A DNA stretch of 64,000 nt from an uncultured Christensenella sp. (GCA_910586065.1 CAJUGI010000001.1:682851-746850); one strand, 5' to 3'. Shown: positions 14,664 to 23,820, numbered from the stretch's first letter. Numbers and translations are program-made. The notes: generated by a model from the letters alone, not told the origin.

Positions 14664-16082
14664 TTATTGTTGTTTTTGCGATAAATATTCATCGATTGCG
14701 TTTGCGGCAGTTTTACCGGCCCCCATTGCAAGAATCACTGTTGCCGCGCCGGTTACTGCGTCTCCGCCGGCATAAACGCTTTCTTTGGACGTTTTACCCG
14801 TAGTTTCCTCCACGATTATTCCGCCGTGACGGTTAACTTCAAGACCTTTGGTAGTATTTTTGATAAGCGGGTTAGGACTTGTACCTATCGCCATGATTAC
14901 GCAGTCTACTGGAATAATGTATTCACTGCCCGCGATTTCCACAGGGCGGCGTCTGCCATTTTCATCCGGCTCGCCGAGTTCGCATTTAATAACTTTAACG
15001 CCGGTTACAAACCCGTTTTTTAAATCGCGCCTGTCGGCGGGGTTTTTATATCCAAGAATTTCAACCGGATTCCTTAAAATTTCAAATTTAATTCCTTCTT
15101 CCTGTGCATGCTCTACTTCTTCCTTTCTTGCGGGAAGTTCGTCCATCGAACGGCGGTAAATTATGTAAACATTTTCGGCGCCGAGTCTTAAAGCCGTGCG
15201 CGCGGCGTCCATTGCAACGTTGCCTCCGCCGACTACCGCTACGTTTTTAGCGCGCATAATAGGCGTTTGGGTATCGTCTTTATAAGCTTTCATAAGATTT
15301 GCACGCGTTAAAAACTCGTTCGCCGAATAAACGCCCTTTAAACCTTCGCCGGCTATACCCATGAACCGCGGAAGTCCGGCACCGCTACCGACAAATACGG
15401 CTTCAAATCCGTCGTTAAACAGTTCGTCTATAGTAATTGTCTTGCCTATAACAACGTTGGTTTCAATGCTTACACCGAGTTTTTTTAGAATGTCAACCTC
15501 TTTTTTAACTATTTCCTTTGGAAGACGAAATTCCGGTATGCCGTAAACAAGCACACCGCCCGCAAGATGCAGAGCCTCAAAAACAGTTACTTTATAGCCC
15601 TTTTTTGCCAAATCACCCGCACAAGTCAACCCAGAAGGGCCCGAACCTATAACGGCAACTTTGTGTCCGTTGCTCTCGGGAACGGTTATTTCTCCGTTGC
15701 CGTGTGCGTTATGCCAATCCGCTACAAAACGTTCAAGCCTGCCTATTCCAACCGGTTCAAACTTAATTCCAAGAGTACACTTGCTTTCGCACTGCGTTTC
15801 CTGCGGGCAAACTCTGCCGCAAACCGCAGGAAGAGACGAATTTTTTGAAATTACTTCGTAAGCGCCCTCAAAATCGCCGACCTTTACTTTCGTAATAAAA
15901 TCCGGTATGGAAATATTTACAGGACACCCCTCCACGCAAGGGCGGTTTTTGCAGTTTAAGCACCTTTGCGCTTCAGCGACCGCTGTCTTTTCATCGTAAC
16001 CGAGAGCAACTTCTTTAAAGTTCCTTGCGCGTACGTCAGCCTCCTGAACGGGCATTCCGTGCTTTTTAGGTTGAATCGCCAT
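14664..16082 (-). CDS. gltA: NADPH-dependent glutamate synthase small-subunit-type flavoprotein (GltA/NfnB)
   Basis: 472 residues. N-terminal Cys clusters CLNCKNRPCVEGCP and CGRVCPQETQCESKC bind two [4Fe-4S] clusters; VIGSGPSGLTCAGDLA binds FAD; VAVVGGGNVAMDAA binds NAD(P)H; the C-terminal AGGDAVTGAATVI closes the FAD site. With the adjacent small subunit it matches either the electron-bifurcating transhydrogenase NfnAB or the homotetrameric GltA branch. Both share this architecture, and sequence reading alone does not separate them. Gap to NfnA-like gene: 2 bases. Confidence 0.92.
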   Translation of the reverse strand: MAIQPKKHGMPVQEADVRARNFKEVALGYDEKTAVAEAQRCLNCKNRPCVEGCPVNISIPDFITKVKVGDFEGAYEVISKNSSLPAVCGRVCPQETQCESKCTLGIKFEPVGIGRLERFVADWHNAHGNGEITVPESNGHKVAVIGSGPSGLTCAGDLAKKGYKVTVFEALHLAGGVLVYGIPEFRLPKEIVKKEVDILKKLGVSIETNVVIGKTITIDELFNDGFEAVFVGSGAGLPRFMGIAGEGLKGVYSANEFLTRANLMKAYKDDTQTPIMRAKNVAVVGGGNVAMDAARTALRLGAENVYIIYRRSMDELPARKEEVEHAQEEGIKFEILRNPVEILGYKNPADRRDLKNGFVTGVKVIKCELGEPDENGRRRPVEIAGSEYIIPVDCVIMAIGTSPNPLIKNTTKGLEVNRHGGIIVEETTGKTSKESVYAGGDAVTGAATVILAMGAGKTAANAIDEYLSQKQQ

Positions 16083-16084
16083 AA

Positions 16085-16924
16085 TTAAACTTCCTTTTTA
16101 AAGAGATTGCAGCACGCTTCCCTCTCTTTCCTTTCAAATTCGGCATAAGCGTCGGAACGCGCCATAGCCTCGTCAAAATCCACTTCAAAGCCGTTAAAAT
16201 CCGGACCGTCAACGCACGCAAATTTCGTCTTTCCGCCTACGGTTAATCGGCAACCGCCGCACATTCCGGTTCCGTCTATCATTATTGGGTTCATCGAAAC
16301 TGTTGTCGGCACATTGTACGGCTTGGTAGTTGCAACGACGAATTTCATCATCACAAGAGGTCCTATTGCTATGACCTCGTCGTAATTTTCACCGCTTTCT
16401 ATGTCTTCTTTCAACGGCGCGGTTACAACGCCCTTTCTGCCGTAACTTCCGTCGTCGGTCATTATTGTCAACTTATTTGAACAAGCTTTAAATTCTTCCT
16501 CTAAAATAAGTAAATCTTTATTTCTGAACCCTATTATAGAATGTACTTCCGCACCCTGCTCATGCAATTTTTGCGCTACGGGCAGAGCAATCGCACAGCC
16601 TACGCCGCCGCCGACAATGCACACTTTTTTAAGCCCTTCCGTTTTGGTTTCACAGCCCAACGGACCTACGAAATCGCAAATAAATGCGCCCTCATGCTTT
16701 GCATTAAGGCGCATAGTGCTAGCGCCGACTATTTGGAATATAATTTTCACCGTGCCGGCATTTCTGTCGTAACCGGCCACTGTGAGCGGTATTCTCTCGC
16801 CGTTTTCATCTACGCGAAGAATAATAAATTGTCCCGCCTGTGCTTTTTTAGCAACAAGCGGAGCATAAATATCCATCATTGTTACGGTGGAGTTCAGCTC
16901 GCGCTTCTTAATTATTTTATACAA
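16085..16924 (-). CDS. Sulfide dehydrogenase / dihydroorotate dehydrogenase electron-transfer-like FAD protein (NfnA)
   Basis: 279 residues from a TTG at 16924, chosen because GGAGG lies 8 bases upstream (16933-16937) and the protein then starts at the family position (xYKIIKKREL). FAD domain with IVGASTMRLN; NAD domain VCIVGGGVGCAIALPVA; C-terminal [2Fe-2S] ligands in GTGMCGGCRLTVGGKTKFAC and a Cys pair near the end. It partners the following subunit in NADH/NADPH/ferredoxin electron exchange. Confidence 0.9.
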   Translation of the reverse strand: MYKIIKKRELNSTVTMMDIYAPLVAKKAQAGQFIILRVDENGERIPLTVAGYDRNAGTVKIIFQIVGASTMRLNAKHEGAFICDFVGPLGCETKTEGLKKVCIVGGGVGCAIALPVAQKLHEQGAEVHSIIGFRNKDLLILEEEFKACSNKLTIMTDDGSYGRKGVVTAPLKEDIESGENYDEVIAIGPLVMMKFVVATTKPYNVPTTVSMNPIMIDGTGMCGGCRLTVGGKTKFACVDGPDFNGFEVDFDEAMARSDAYAEFERKEREACCNLFKKEV

Positions 16925-16990
16925 AGTTAGTTCCTCCGTATTCAAGTAATTTGATTTTATCACTTTTATTATTTTATGTCAAACTCAAAG

Positions 16991-17015
16991 CCGCCGACGG
17001 ACAAGCCGTCGGCGG
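16991..17015 (-). terminator. Hairpin after the 77-residue protein gene
   Basis: CCGCCGACGG (16991-17000) / CCGTCGGCGG (17006-17015), a 10-bp GC stem. The T run on the minus strand is short, so efficiency is uncertain. Confidence 0.6.
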
Positions 17016-17021
17016 TAAACT

Positions 17022-17255
17022 TTAATTAATTTTTATTATTCTCTTTATGTAAGTCATAGGGAACGGCGCGTTTTGTTCTTCGGTGAAAAGCACCTTGCGC
17101 ACAACACCCTCCTGTTCGCGGTTGTGCCTGCCGAGAGGCGCCGTTACTCTGTCGCCCTCTCTCACTTCTTTATAAGGGCAAAGATACCAATATAAATAAC
17201 CGACTACGTTCGGGTCGTTTATAAATTCAACCGCAACAAAACAAGTTCTTTCCAT
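17022..17255 (-). CDS. Small protein resembling the PriA 3'-DNA-binding domain
   Basis: 77 residues. The pattern FVAVEFIND, GYLYWYLCP, VREGDRVTAPLGRHNREQEGVVRKV resembles the N-terminal 3'BD domain of the primosomal helicase PriA (F-x-Y-x-V-x-GDRV-x-P-F-GR). No helicase follows. Stand-alone versions occur in Clostridia; function unknown. Confidence 0.6.
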   Translation of the reverse strand: MERTCFVAVEFINDPNVVGYLYWYLCPYKEVREGDRVTAPLGRHNREQEGVVRKVLFTEEQNAPFPMTYIKRIIKIN

Positions 17256-17292
17256 AAACCAATTATAGCAAATATAAATTACTTTGCAAACT

Positions 17293-17322
17293 AAAAAGCT
17301 TGGTTAAAACCCCAAGCTTTTT
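17293..17322 (-). terminator. Intrinsic terminator of the phosphotransferase gene
   Basis: AAAAAGCTTGG (17293-17303) / CCAAGCTTTTT (17312-17322), with a T run on the minus strand. Confidence 0.8.
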
Positions 17323-17328
17323 TCGTTT

Positions 17329-18078
17329 TTATTCGTAGTCTACAACGTTTATCCAGCCGTGCAAAAATTCCTTTTCGCTGTCGGGAGCTTTGCAAAGGCG
17401 CGACGCCGCAACTATGGGTATCCAACGCTGAACGTACTGGATTGCCGTGTCGCTCTTTTTGCAGTAAAGCTTTAAGTATTTATCGCCAAGCTCCTTTTTA
17501 CCCGCAAGGTAAAAAAGAAGATAAGAGCGAGCCACGTCCGCCGAGGAGTTACCCTGCGTTGCGTGCGCCCAGTCGATAATATAAGGCGTACCGTCCTTAG
17601 TTATAATTACATTGGTGGGGTTAAAGTCGCCGTGGCAAAGATTAACGTGCTTGGGCATGGAATCAAGGCGGGTATGCAAATCGTAACGCGCGGTTGCATC
17701 AAGGTCCGCCGCGGAAATTTTAACCTGCATTTTGTCTTTAAGCTTATTGAGCATGGGAACTTTTTTCGAAAGCACCGTGCGTTGCAGGTCCACGAAAAGA
17801 TTTAAATACTCGTCCTCTTTTGCGGGATTTTTGTCCATAAGCTCCTGCAAAGTGGTGCCTTCGATATAATCGAGAATAATCGCCCAATTGCCGTCAACAA
17901 CCTGCACCGCCTGAAGCTTTGGAACGTTTAAGTCGGTTTCTTCTACTCTTGCGTGATTTAAAGCCTCGTTTAAAATGTTCGCTTTAGAAAAGCTTGTGTC
18001 GAAAACCTTTACGAGCTTGTCGCCGTCGCGGTATATCTTTTTGTCCGCCCTTTCAAAAACCAAATTTGTCCTGTTCAT
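17329..18078 (-). CDS. Aminoglycoside phosphotransferase / choline kinase-like protein
   Basis: 249 residues. Kinase-like fold: VLDYIEGTTLQELM hinge as IILDYIEGTTLQELM, catalytic loop LCHGDFNPTNVII (HGD-x4-N), and metal-binding IIDWAHATQGNSSADVA (DW replacing DFG). The substrate is unknown; with no resistance context it may act on a sugar, choline or another small molecule. It lies 10 bases downstream of adhE and could be read through from it. Confidence 0.85.
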   Translation of the reverse strand: MNRTNLVFERADKKIYRDGDKLVKVFDTSFSKANILNEALNHARVEETDLNVPKLQAVQVVDGNWAIILDYIEGTTLQELMDKNPAKEDEYLNLFVDLQRTVLSKKVPMLNKLKDKMQVKISAADLDATARYDLHTRLDSMPKHVNLCHGDFNPTNVIITKDGTPYIIDWAHATQGNSSADVARSYLLFYLAGKKELGDKYLKLYCKKSDTAIQYVQRWIPIVAASRLCKAPDSEKEFLHGWINVVDYE

Positions 18079-18088
18079 AATTTCCTCC

Positions 18089-20698
18089 TTATTTTCCGTA
18101 GTAAGCGTTTAAATACATCTGTTTGATTTCGCTCATTAAAGGATATCTGGGGTTAGCGCCCGTGCACTGGTCGTCAAACGCCTGTTCAACCATGTCGTCA
18201 AGCCTTTCGAGGAAATCTTTTTCGTCTATACCGTAATCCTTTATGGTCTTTTTGATACCAACCTTTTCTTTAAGTTTATCGATAGCTTTTATAAGATTTT
18301 CAACCTTTTCTTTGTCCGTCTTGCCGTTAATGCCTAATCCTTCGGCAACTTCGGCATATCTTGCAAGCGTGTGCGGATAAGCGTACTGGCTGAATGTACC
18401 CATCTTTGTAGGAACTTCCGCAGAGTTAAACCTTATTACTTCGTCAATCATAAGCGCGTTTGCGACGCCGTGCGGCAAATGATGGAAAGCGCCCAACTTG
18501 TGCGCCATTGAATGGCATACGCCGAGGAACGCATTAGCAAAAGCCATACCCGCCATTGTTGCAGCATTTGCCATTTTTTCACGTGCTTCAACGTTCGTCT
18601 GTCCGTTTTCATACGCTTCGGGCAGATATTTGAATATAACTTTGAGCGCTTGCAAAGCAAGCCCGTCAGTGTAATCGGTTGCCATTACCGAAGCATAAGC
18701 TTCAAGCGCGTGAGTGACCGCGTCTATACCGGAAGCCGCAGTCAGCCCTTTGGGCGCCGACATATGAAGGTCGGTATCGATTATTGCCATATTGGGGAGT
18801 AGTTCGTAGTCAGCAAGGGGATATTTAACGCCCGTCTTCTCATCGGTTATTACCGCAAAAGGCGTAACTTCGGAACCAGTGCCCGCAGAAGTGGGAATTG
18901 CGATAAAGTACGCCTTTTCGCCCATTTTCGGGAAGGTGTAAACGCGCTTTCTGATATCAACGAAGCGCATTGCCATATCAAGGAAATCAACTTCGGGATG
19001 CTCGTACATTACCCACATAATTTTTGCCGCGTCCATAGCAGAACCGCCGCCGAGCGCGATTATCGTGTCAGGTTCGAATGCTTTCATCTGCTTTGTGCCT
19101 TCTACTGCGCACGCAAGCGTGGGGTCGGGAGCCACGTCAAAGAATGTGCTGTGCGATATACCCAGTTCGTCAAGCTTGTCGGTTATACATTTAGTAAAGC
19201 CGTTTTTATAAAGGAATGCGTCAGTTACTATAAACGCTTTCTTTTTGCCCATAATCTGCTTTAATTCGTTTAACGCTACGGGCAGACAGCCTTTCTTTAA
19301 ATATACTTTTTGAGGCGCCCTGAACCACAACATATTTTCTCTCCTTTCCGCCACGGTTTTTACGTTTAAAAGATGCTTAATTCCTACATTTTCAGAAACG
19401 GAGTTGCCGCCCCAGCTACCGCAACCTAAAGTGAGCGACGGCGCGAGTTTGAAGTTATATAAATCGCCGATACCGCCGTGCGACGACGGTGTGTTCACGA
19501 GGATTCGGCAAGTTTTCATTCTTTGCGAAAATTCCGCGATTTTGTCCTTTGAGATTTTTACGTTAACATAAATAGACGAAGTGTGTCCGTAACCGCCGTC
19601 CGCAACAAGGCGCTCTGCCTTTTGAAGCGCGTCTTCAAAGTTCTTTGCGCGGTACATTGCAAGAACCGGTGAAAGTTTTTCATGGGCGAACTCTTCGGAA
19701 AGCTCAACAGAATCGACTTCACCAATAAGAATTTTTGTGTTTTCCGGAACTTCCACGCCTGCAAGCTTTGCTATTTTATATGCGCTCTGTCCTACTATTT
19801 TTGCGTTAAGAGAACCGTTAATTATAATTGTTTTTCTTACTTTTTCAAGCTCGTCTTCCTTTAAGATGTGACAGCCGCGGTAAGCAAATTCCTTTTTAAC
19901 TGCGTTGTAAACCTTATCAAGAACGATTACCGACTGTTCCGAAGCGCAAATCATACCGTTATCAAACGTTTTTGAATGAATTACAGAACTTACTGCAAGC
20001 AGCAAATCGGCAGTATCGTCTATAATGGCCGGAGTATTGCCGGCGCCTACGCCGATTGCAGGTTTACCGCTGGAATAAGCCGCTTTAACCATTCCTGGAC
20101 CGCCCGTTGCAAGAATAAGGTCAACTTCCTTCATTAAAAGGTTTGTCATTTCGAGATTGGGAACATCTATCCAGCTGATTATGCCTTCGGGTGCACCCGC
20201 GGCAATTGCCGCCTCGTAAACGGTTTTAGCCGCGGCTATAGTTGAATTCTTTGCGCGTGGATGCGGGCTGATTATACAGCCGTTGCGCGTTTTTAAGCTA
20301 ATGAGCGTTTTGAAAATTGCCGTAGAAGTAGGATTTGTGGTAGGAATGACGGCGCCGATTACGCCAATCGGTTCCGCCACCTTCGTTATTCCGTAAACCG
20401 GGTCTTCTTCAATTACTCCACAGGTTTTAACTTCTTTGTAAGCATTGTAAATATATTCGGCGGCATAGTGGTTTTTGATTACCTTATCTTCCACCACGCC
20501 CATACCGGTTTCTTCAACCGCAAATTTTGCAAGCGGGATTCTTGCTTTGTTTGCCGCAACAGCGCAGGCAAAAAAGATTTTATCAACCTGCTCCTGCGTA
20601 TAGGTTGCGAATTTCTGCTGTGCGTTTCTCACCCTTGCAATTTCACTTTCGAGTTTTTCCACGCTGTCGCAAATGTTATAGTCCAACTTAAAATCCAT
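18089..20698 (-). CDS. adhE: Bifunctional acetaldehyde-CoA/alcohol dehydrogenase AdhE
   Basis: 869 residues from ATG 20698; GGAG lies 4-8 bases upstream inside an earlier in-frame ATG (20716), so the later start is preferred. It converts acetyl-CoA to ethanol with two NADH and forms cytosolic spirosomes. The N-terminal ALDH domain has the catalytic Cys in DNGMICASEQS (about residue 250); the C-terminal iron alcohol dehydrogenase has GGGSAMDAAK, SAGTGSEVTPF and metal-binding HSMAHKLGAFHHLPHG. Fermentative metabolism. Confidence 0.96.
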   Translation of the reverse strand: MDFKLDYNICDSVEKLESEIARVRNAQQKFATYTQEQVDKIFFACAVAANKARIPLAKFAVEETGMGVVEDKVIKNHYAAEYIYNAYKEVKTCGVIEEDPVYGITKVAEPIGVIGAVIPTTNPTSTAIFKTLISLKTRNGCIISPHPRAKNSTIAAAKTVYEAAIAAGAPEGIISWIDVPNLEMTNLLMKEVDLILATGGPGMVKAAYSSGKPAIGVGAGNTPAIIDDTADLLLAVSSVIHSKTFDNGMICASEQSVIVLDKVYNAVKKEFAYRGCHILKEDELEKVRKTIIINGSLNAKIVGQSAYKIAKLAGVEVPENTKILIGEVDSVELSEEFAHEKLSPVLAMYRAKNFEDALQKAERLVADGGYGHTSSIYVNVKISKDKIAEFSQRMKTCRILVNTPSSHGGIGDLYNFKLAPSLTLGCGSWGGNSVSENVGIKHLLNVKTVAERRENMLWFRAPQKVYLKKGCLPVALNELKQIMGKKKAFIVTDAFLYKNGFTKCITDKLDELGISHSTFFDVAPDPTLACAVEGTKQMKAFEPDTIIALGGGSAMDAAKIMWVMYEHPEVDFLDMAMRFVDIRKRVYTFPKMGEKAYFIAIPTSAGTGSEVTPFAVITDEKTGVKYPLADYELLPNMAIIDTDLHMSAPKGLTAASGIDAVTHALEAYASVMATDYTDGLALQALKVIFKYLPEAYENGQTNVEAREKMANAATMAGMAFANAFLGVCHSMAHKLGAFHHLPHGVANALMIDEVIRFNSAEVPTKMGTFSQYAYPHTLARYAEVAEGLGINGKTDKEKVENLIKAIDKLKEKVGIKKTIKDYGIDEKDFLERLDDMVEQAFDDQCTGANPRYPLMSEIKQMYLNAYYGK

Positions 20699-20775
20699 TG
20701 TACTCTCCTTTTCCATACAATTTATATTATGTCCTTTTGTATAAAAGTTTAATTCGCTCTTTTTCTATCGATAAA

Positions 20776-20855
20776 ATTATATCAAATTTATAATGAAACA
20801 CGCAATAATACTGAAGAGTATTTTTAAAATCAGGATTTTTTGTTATTTTTTACAA
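20776..20855 (-). promoter_or_regulatory. adhE promoter with Rex-like palindrome upstream
   Basis: Minus strand TTGCGT (20800-20805), 18-base spacer, TATAAT (20776-20781). Further upstream TTGTTATTTTTTACAA (20840-20855) has the TTGT...ACAA ends of Rex sites, but is 16 rather than 18 bases long. Rex is the redox regulator of adhE in many Firmicutes. Confidence 0.4.
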
Positions 20856-20921
20856 ATATTGGTTACAAAAATACATTTATGCGGTTTATTTTAAACGCTT
20901 ATATTTTTTTGAAATTTTTAA

Positions 20922-21247
20922 ATAAAACTTTTTCTTTCCCAAATTCGCAATTCGTTCAAAATCTCAGAAATACTTGATTATTTGGACTGGCAACCGATAA
21001 AAAACGCGGAAGGCGTTTTAACCGCGTAGCTTGCTATGATACGGTATACATCGTTTCTAATATTCCGCTTACGGAGCAATACACTAAAATGCAACAGTCC
21101 GAGCCTACGACGCGGGCGGCGAAACAGCGCATTACGGCGATATATTACTTTGATAAGCAAAGATGCACCCGTAAACAGGCATACGAGGGAATTAAAAAGC
21201 CCCTCTCTCTCGTTCCCGTTAACGACGACGGCGAAAGTCCGTTTTAG
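20922..21247 (+). pseudogene. Decayed replication initiator (Rep) gene, C-terminal remnant
   Basis: Two adjoining frames give the C-terminal part of a rolling-circle/CRESS-type Rep with a superfamily 3 helicase end: FKISEILDYLDWQPIKNAEG (stop at 21027), then after a one-base shift near 21014 RFNRVACYDTVYIVSNIPL and TEQYTKMQQSEPT, ending RITAIYYFDK and a TAG at 21245. The sequence order YLDxxP - xxRVACYxTVYIxSNIPLxxQY - RRI is that of small plasmid Reps of gut bacteria. The N-terminal endonuclease and Walker A parts are gone. It lies beside tRNA-Leu, a usual landing site for integrated elements. Family call is from memory of the motif, not a search. Confidence 0.55.
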
Positions 21248-21282
21248 CGGCTCGCAGGGCGAGTTCCCTTGTGGGGGCAATA

Positions 21283-21318
21283 GAAAAAGCACAAGGCGTT
21301 TCAACCTTGTGCTTTTTC
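21283..21318. terminator. Terminator shared by the Rep remnant and tRNA-Leu side
   Basis: GAAAAAGCACAAGG (21283-21296) / CCTTGTGCTTTTTC (21305-21318). The same arms occur in the terminator at 9010-9044. Confidence 0.8.
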
Positions 21319-21389
21319 CTTACCTTTCGGAGATAAAACCCGCTATTCCGTTCACGAATAGATATTTAGAGTTCAATCTCTGCCGTTTC

Positions 21390-21472
21390 TGGTGCGGATG
21401 ACAGGAGTTGAACCTGCATGGTTGCCCACAGGAACCTGAAACCTGCGCGTCTGCCAATTTCGCCACATCCGC
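21390..21472 (-). tRNA. tRNA-Leu(CAG)
   Basis: 83 bases with encoded CCA and a long variable arm. Acceptor GCGGATG / CATCCGC, D-arm GGCGAAATTGGCAGACGC, anticodon loop TTCAGGT gives CAG, T-arm GGTTCAACTCC. The base next to the anticodon loop (31-39) is a T-T mismatch. Confidence 0.93.
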
Positions 21473-21484
21473 AAAACATTATTT

Positions 21485-21514
21485 ATTATAAATCAAAAAC
21501 ATTAGTATTGTCAA
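21485..21514 (-). promoter_or_regulatory. Promoter of tRNA-Leu
   Basis: Minus strand TTGACA (21509-21514), 18-base spacer, TATAAT (21485-21490), 13 bases before the tRNA. The rest of 21515-21675 shows no gene. Confidence 0.75.
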
Positions 21515-21675
21515 GTAATTTTTAAACATGAAAAGCAATGATTCAATTGGCACGAGTTAAAATTTTAATCCGTCAATATTCATATACTTGTTAAACATAA
21601 ACCAAACAAAAAGTAACAAAAACCACCATACAATTTGTAATATAAAATTGCTTTTTTAAATGATATTATTAACCA

Positions 21676-23781
21676 GTGATAAAATTTGCAAACATAAGAT
21701 TACCCGTAATTATCGCGTTTTCTTTAATATGCGGAATTGCGGCAGGGTACTTTTTCGAATATTATAAAATTAGCTTGATATGGCTTATTGCCGTAGCACC
21801 GCTTTCTGCAATTACATTCACTATTTTATCAATACTTTTTAAAAACTGGCGTCCCTTTGTTTTCACGATTTTGGCCTGTATCTTTTTTATTTTGGGCGCA
21901 CTGGGATGCTATTTTAAACTTGTAAACTACTCATCTGCGGAAATAATAGATGGAAACACTTACCGAATCACCGGAACAGTATCCGAAAAAGGAATTTATT
22001 CTAACGGAGAATACATAATTTTAAACGGAACGGAAGCCAATAATATTAACTTGAAAGGTAAAATTATTGTTTATCTCAACAAAGAATACGGTGATTATTG
22101 CGACATTGGTTATAAAGTCACGCTTTTCGGTATAGTTAACACATACAACACTTACCCTTACGGGAAACTCAATTATTATGCGGAAGAAAACGTAAAATAC
22201 CGCACTTACGCCTTGGGTGAAATAAAGAGCGAGTATGGATTTTCATTTTTCGGAACAATTCGCAACCGCATAAAAAACATACTTTTTGACAATCTTTCAA
22301 GCGACACAGCCGCAATATGCTATGCAATGCTTACGGGCAATTCACAAAATATTGACGACGACACCTTACAGAATTTTCGCTACGGTGGAATTGCGCATAT
22401 ATTTGCCGTATCCGGCTTACACGTTGGAATAATATTCGGCATATTGAGTTTTTTATGCAAAAAATTAAAATTCAATAAATATGTTTCGGCAACAATCTGC
22501 ATTTTTGCGGTTTTTTTCTATTCTGCCGTTTGCGGATTTACCCTGTCTTCCGTTCGCGCGGCTACAATGTGCGCGGTATCGATTATATGTAAACTATTTT
22601 ATCAGAAAAGCGACAGACTTAATACCCTGGCATTTGCCGCAACTGCAATTCTTTTAATAACTCCGCTGAGTTTGTTTTCAGCGGGATTTCAGCTTTCGTT
22701 TTGCGCAGTCGGCGGAATATTGGTAATTTCAAAAACTATTGAAAGACTGCTTAAAAAGATAAAAACCCCGCAAAAAATCGCTTCAGGCATTTCAGTTTCA
22801 CTCGGCGCACAAGCCGGCACCCTTCCTATTATGCTTGCTAAATTCGGATATCTCAGCGGCGCCGGACTTTTACTTAATATAATTATAATTCCGATTTTAT
22901 CAGTTTTATTTACAGTTTTATTTGCATCCACTTTCATATGTGCATTAATTGCGCCGTTGGCTAAGTTTCTTATTCCATGCGTTGCGCTTCCGCTTGAATT
23001 GATTATTTCATTTTTAGTAGGCGCAGGTTTTGAGAAAGCATTGATAAGCGGTTTTGGAGCAGGACTTTTTGTTCCTCTCTACTTTATTCTGTTAATATTT
23101 GCCGGGGATAAATTAAATATTAAATTTGTTAAAAGAATAATTGCCGTTTTATGCTCTATGATTATTTTAACAAGTTACGTTATCGTCAAAATTTTTTTAC
23201 CGGTAAGCGGGTTTAACATAATCGTTTCGGCATATTACAGCGGCGGTGAAGTTCTCATCAAATCTGTGCAAGGCAACATACTTATTGTAACCGAAGACGT
23301 AAACGGCGCTCATCTAACCGGCACGTTAAGCAAATATTATGCGGGAAATATAAACGGAATAATAATCCTAGGCGGTGAAGACTGCCTGAAAACTTATGAA
23401 AATGTGAATTCCGTCAGCGACAACATTTATATATTTAAAGATTACATTAATTTGCAACCGTACGTCGGCATAAATACTAATTATGAACGCGAATTTACAC
23501 TCAGCGGAATAGACTTTGAGTACGCAGACGGTCAAAGCATTTTTGCCGACCTTAACGGAACAAAGATTGCCGTTTGCTCAGGAGAAAATATTCCGTATAC
23601 AGAATGTGATTTATTAATTTCCAAAACCGCAAATTACGACTGCATGAGTTTTTATACCGCCTATTTTAATTTGTCCGATTACAAATACAACGTTTACGAT
23701 TTTGGAGACTTAACTTACTTCGCCGAAAATGGTTCGATAAAAATAACGGGGATTTATCCGCCTGTCACTTGCTTAAAATAG
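21676..23781 (+). CDS. comEC: ComEC/Rec2 family DNA-uptake channel protein with degenerate C-terminal domain
   Basis: 701 residues from GTG 21676; the ribosome site is weak. ComEC forms the inner-membrane channel for transforming DNA. N-terminal membrane helices and an OB-like DUF4131 region (about residues 40-170) are followed by the competence domain, with IAHIFAVSGLHVGIIFG (about 238-254), CGFTLSSVRAATMC and multiple helices to about 505. The last 190 residues should be a metallo-beta-lactamase-like nuclease domain, but no HxHxDH motif is visible (FNIIVSAYYSGGEVLIKS, then LSGIDFEYADG). The protein is about 50-100 residues shorter than usual. DNA uptake activity is therefore uncertain. Confidence 0.88.
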   Translation: MIKFANIRLPVIIAFSLICGIAAGYFFEYYKISLIWLIAVAPLSAITFTILSILFKNWRPFVFTILACIFFILGALGCYFKLVNYSSAEIIDGNTYRITGTVSEKGIYSNGEYIILNGTEANNINLKGKIIVYLNKEYGDYCDIGYKVTLFGIVNTYNTYPYGKLNYYAEENVKYRTYALGEIKSEYGFSFFGTIRNRIKNILFDNLSSDTAAICYAMLTGNSQNIDDDTLQNFRYGGIAHIFAVSGLHVGIIFGILSFLCKKLKFNKYVSATICIFAVFFYSAVCGFTLSSVRAATMCAVSIICKLFYQKSDRLNTLAFAATAILLITPLSLFSAGFQLSFCAVGGILVISKTIERLLKKIKTPQKIASGISVSLGAQAGTLPIMLAKFGYLSGAGLLLNIIIIPILSVLFTVLFASTFICALIAPLAKFLIPCVALPLELIISFLVGAGFEKALISGFGAGLFVPLYFILLIFAGDKLNIKFVKRIIAVLCSMIILTSYVIVKIFLPVSGFNIIVSAYYSGGEVLIKSVQGNILIVTEDVNGAHLTGTLSKYYAGNINGIIILGGEDCLKTYENVNSVSDNIYIFKDYINLQPYVGINTNYEREFTLSGIDFEYADGQSIFADLNGTKIAVCSGENIPYTECDLLISKTANYDCMSFYTAYFNLSDYKYNVYDFGDLTYFAENGSIKITGIYPPVTCLK

Positions 23782-23820
23782 ATAAAAGCGACCGCGCGTT
23801 TTATGCACGGTCGCTTTTAT
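23782..23820. terminator. Bidirectional terminator between comEC and rpiB
   Basis: ATAAAAGCGACCG (23782-23794) / CGGTCGCTTTTAT (23808-23820), a 13-bp stem with A and T flanks serving both convergent genes. Confidence 0.88.

Noticed and set aside
14648-14731. Longer start of the hypothetical protein at 14243-14647
   Set aside because: The extra codons lie inside the NfnB gene, and an AAGGA site is correctly spaced for ATG 14647.
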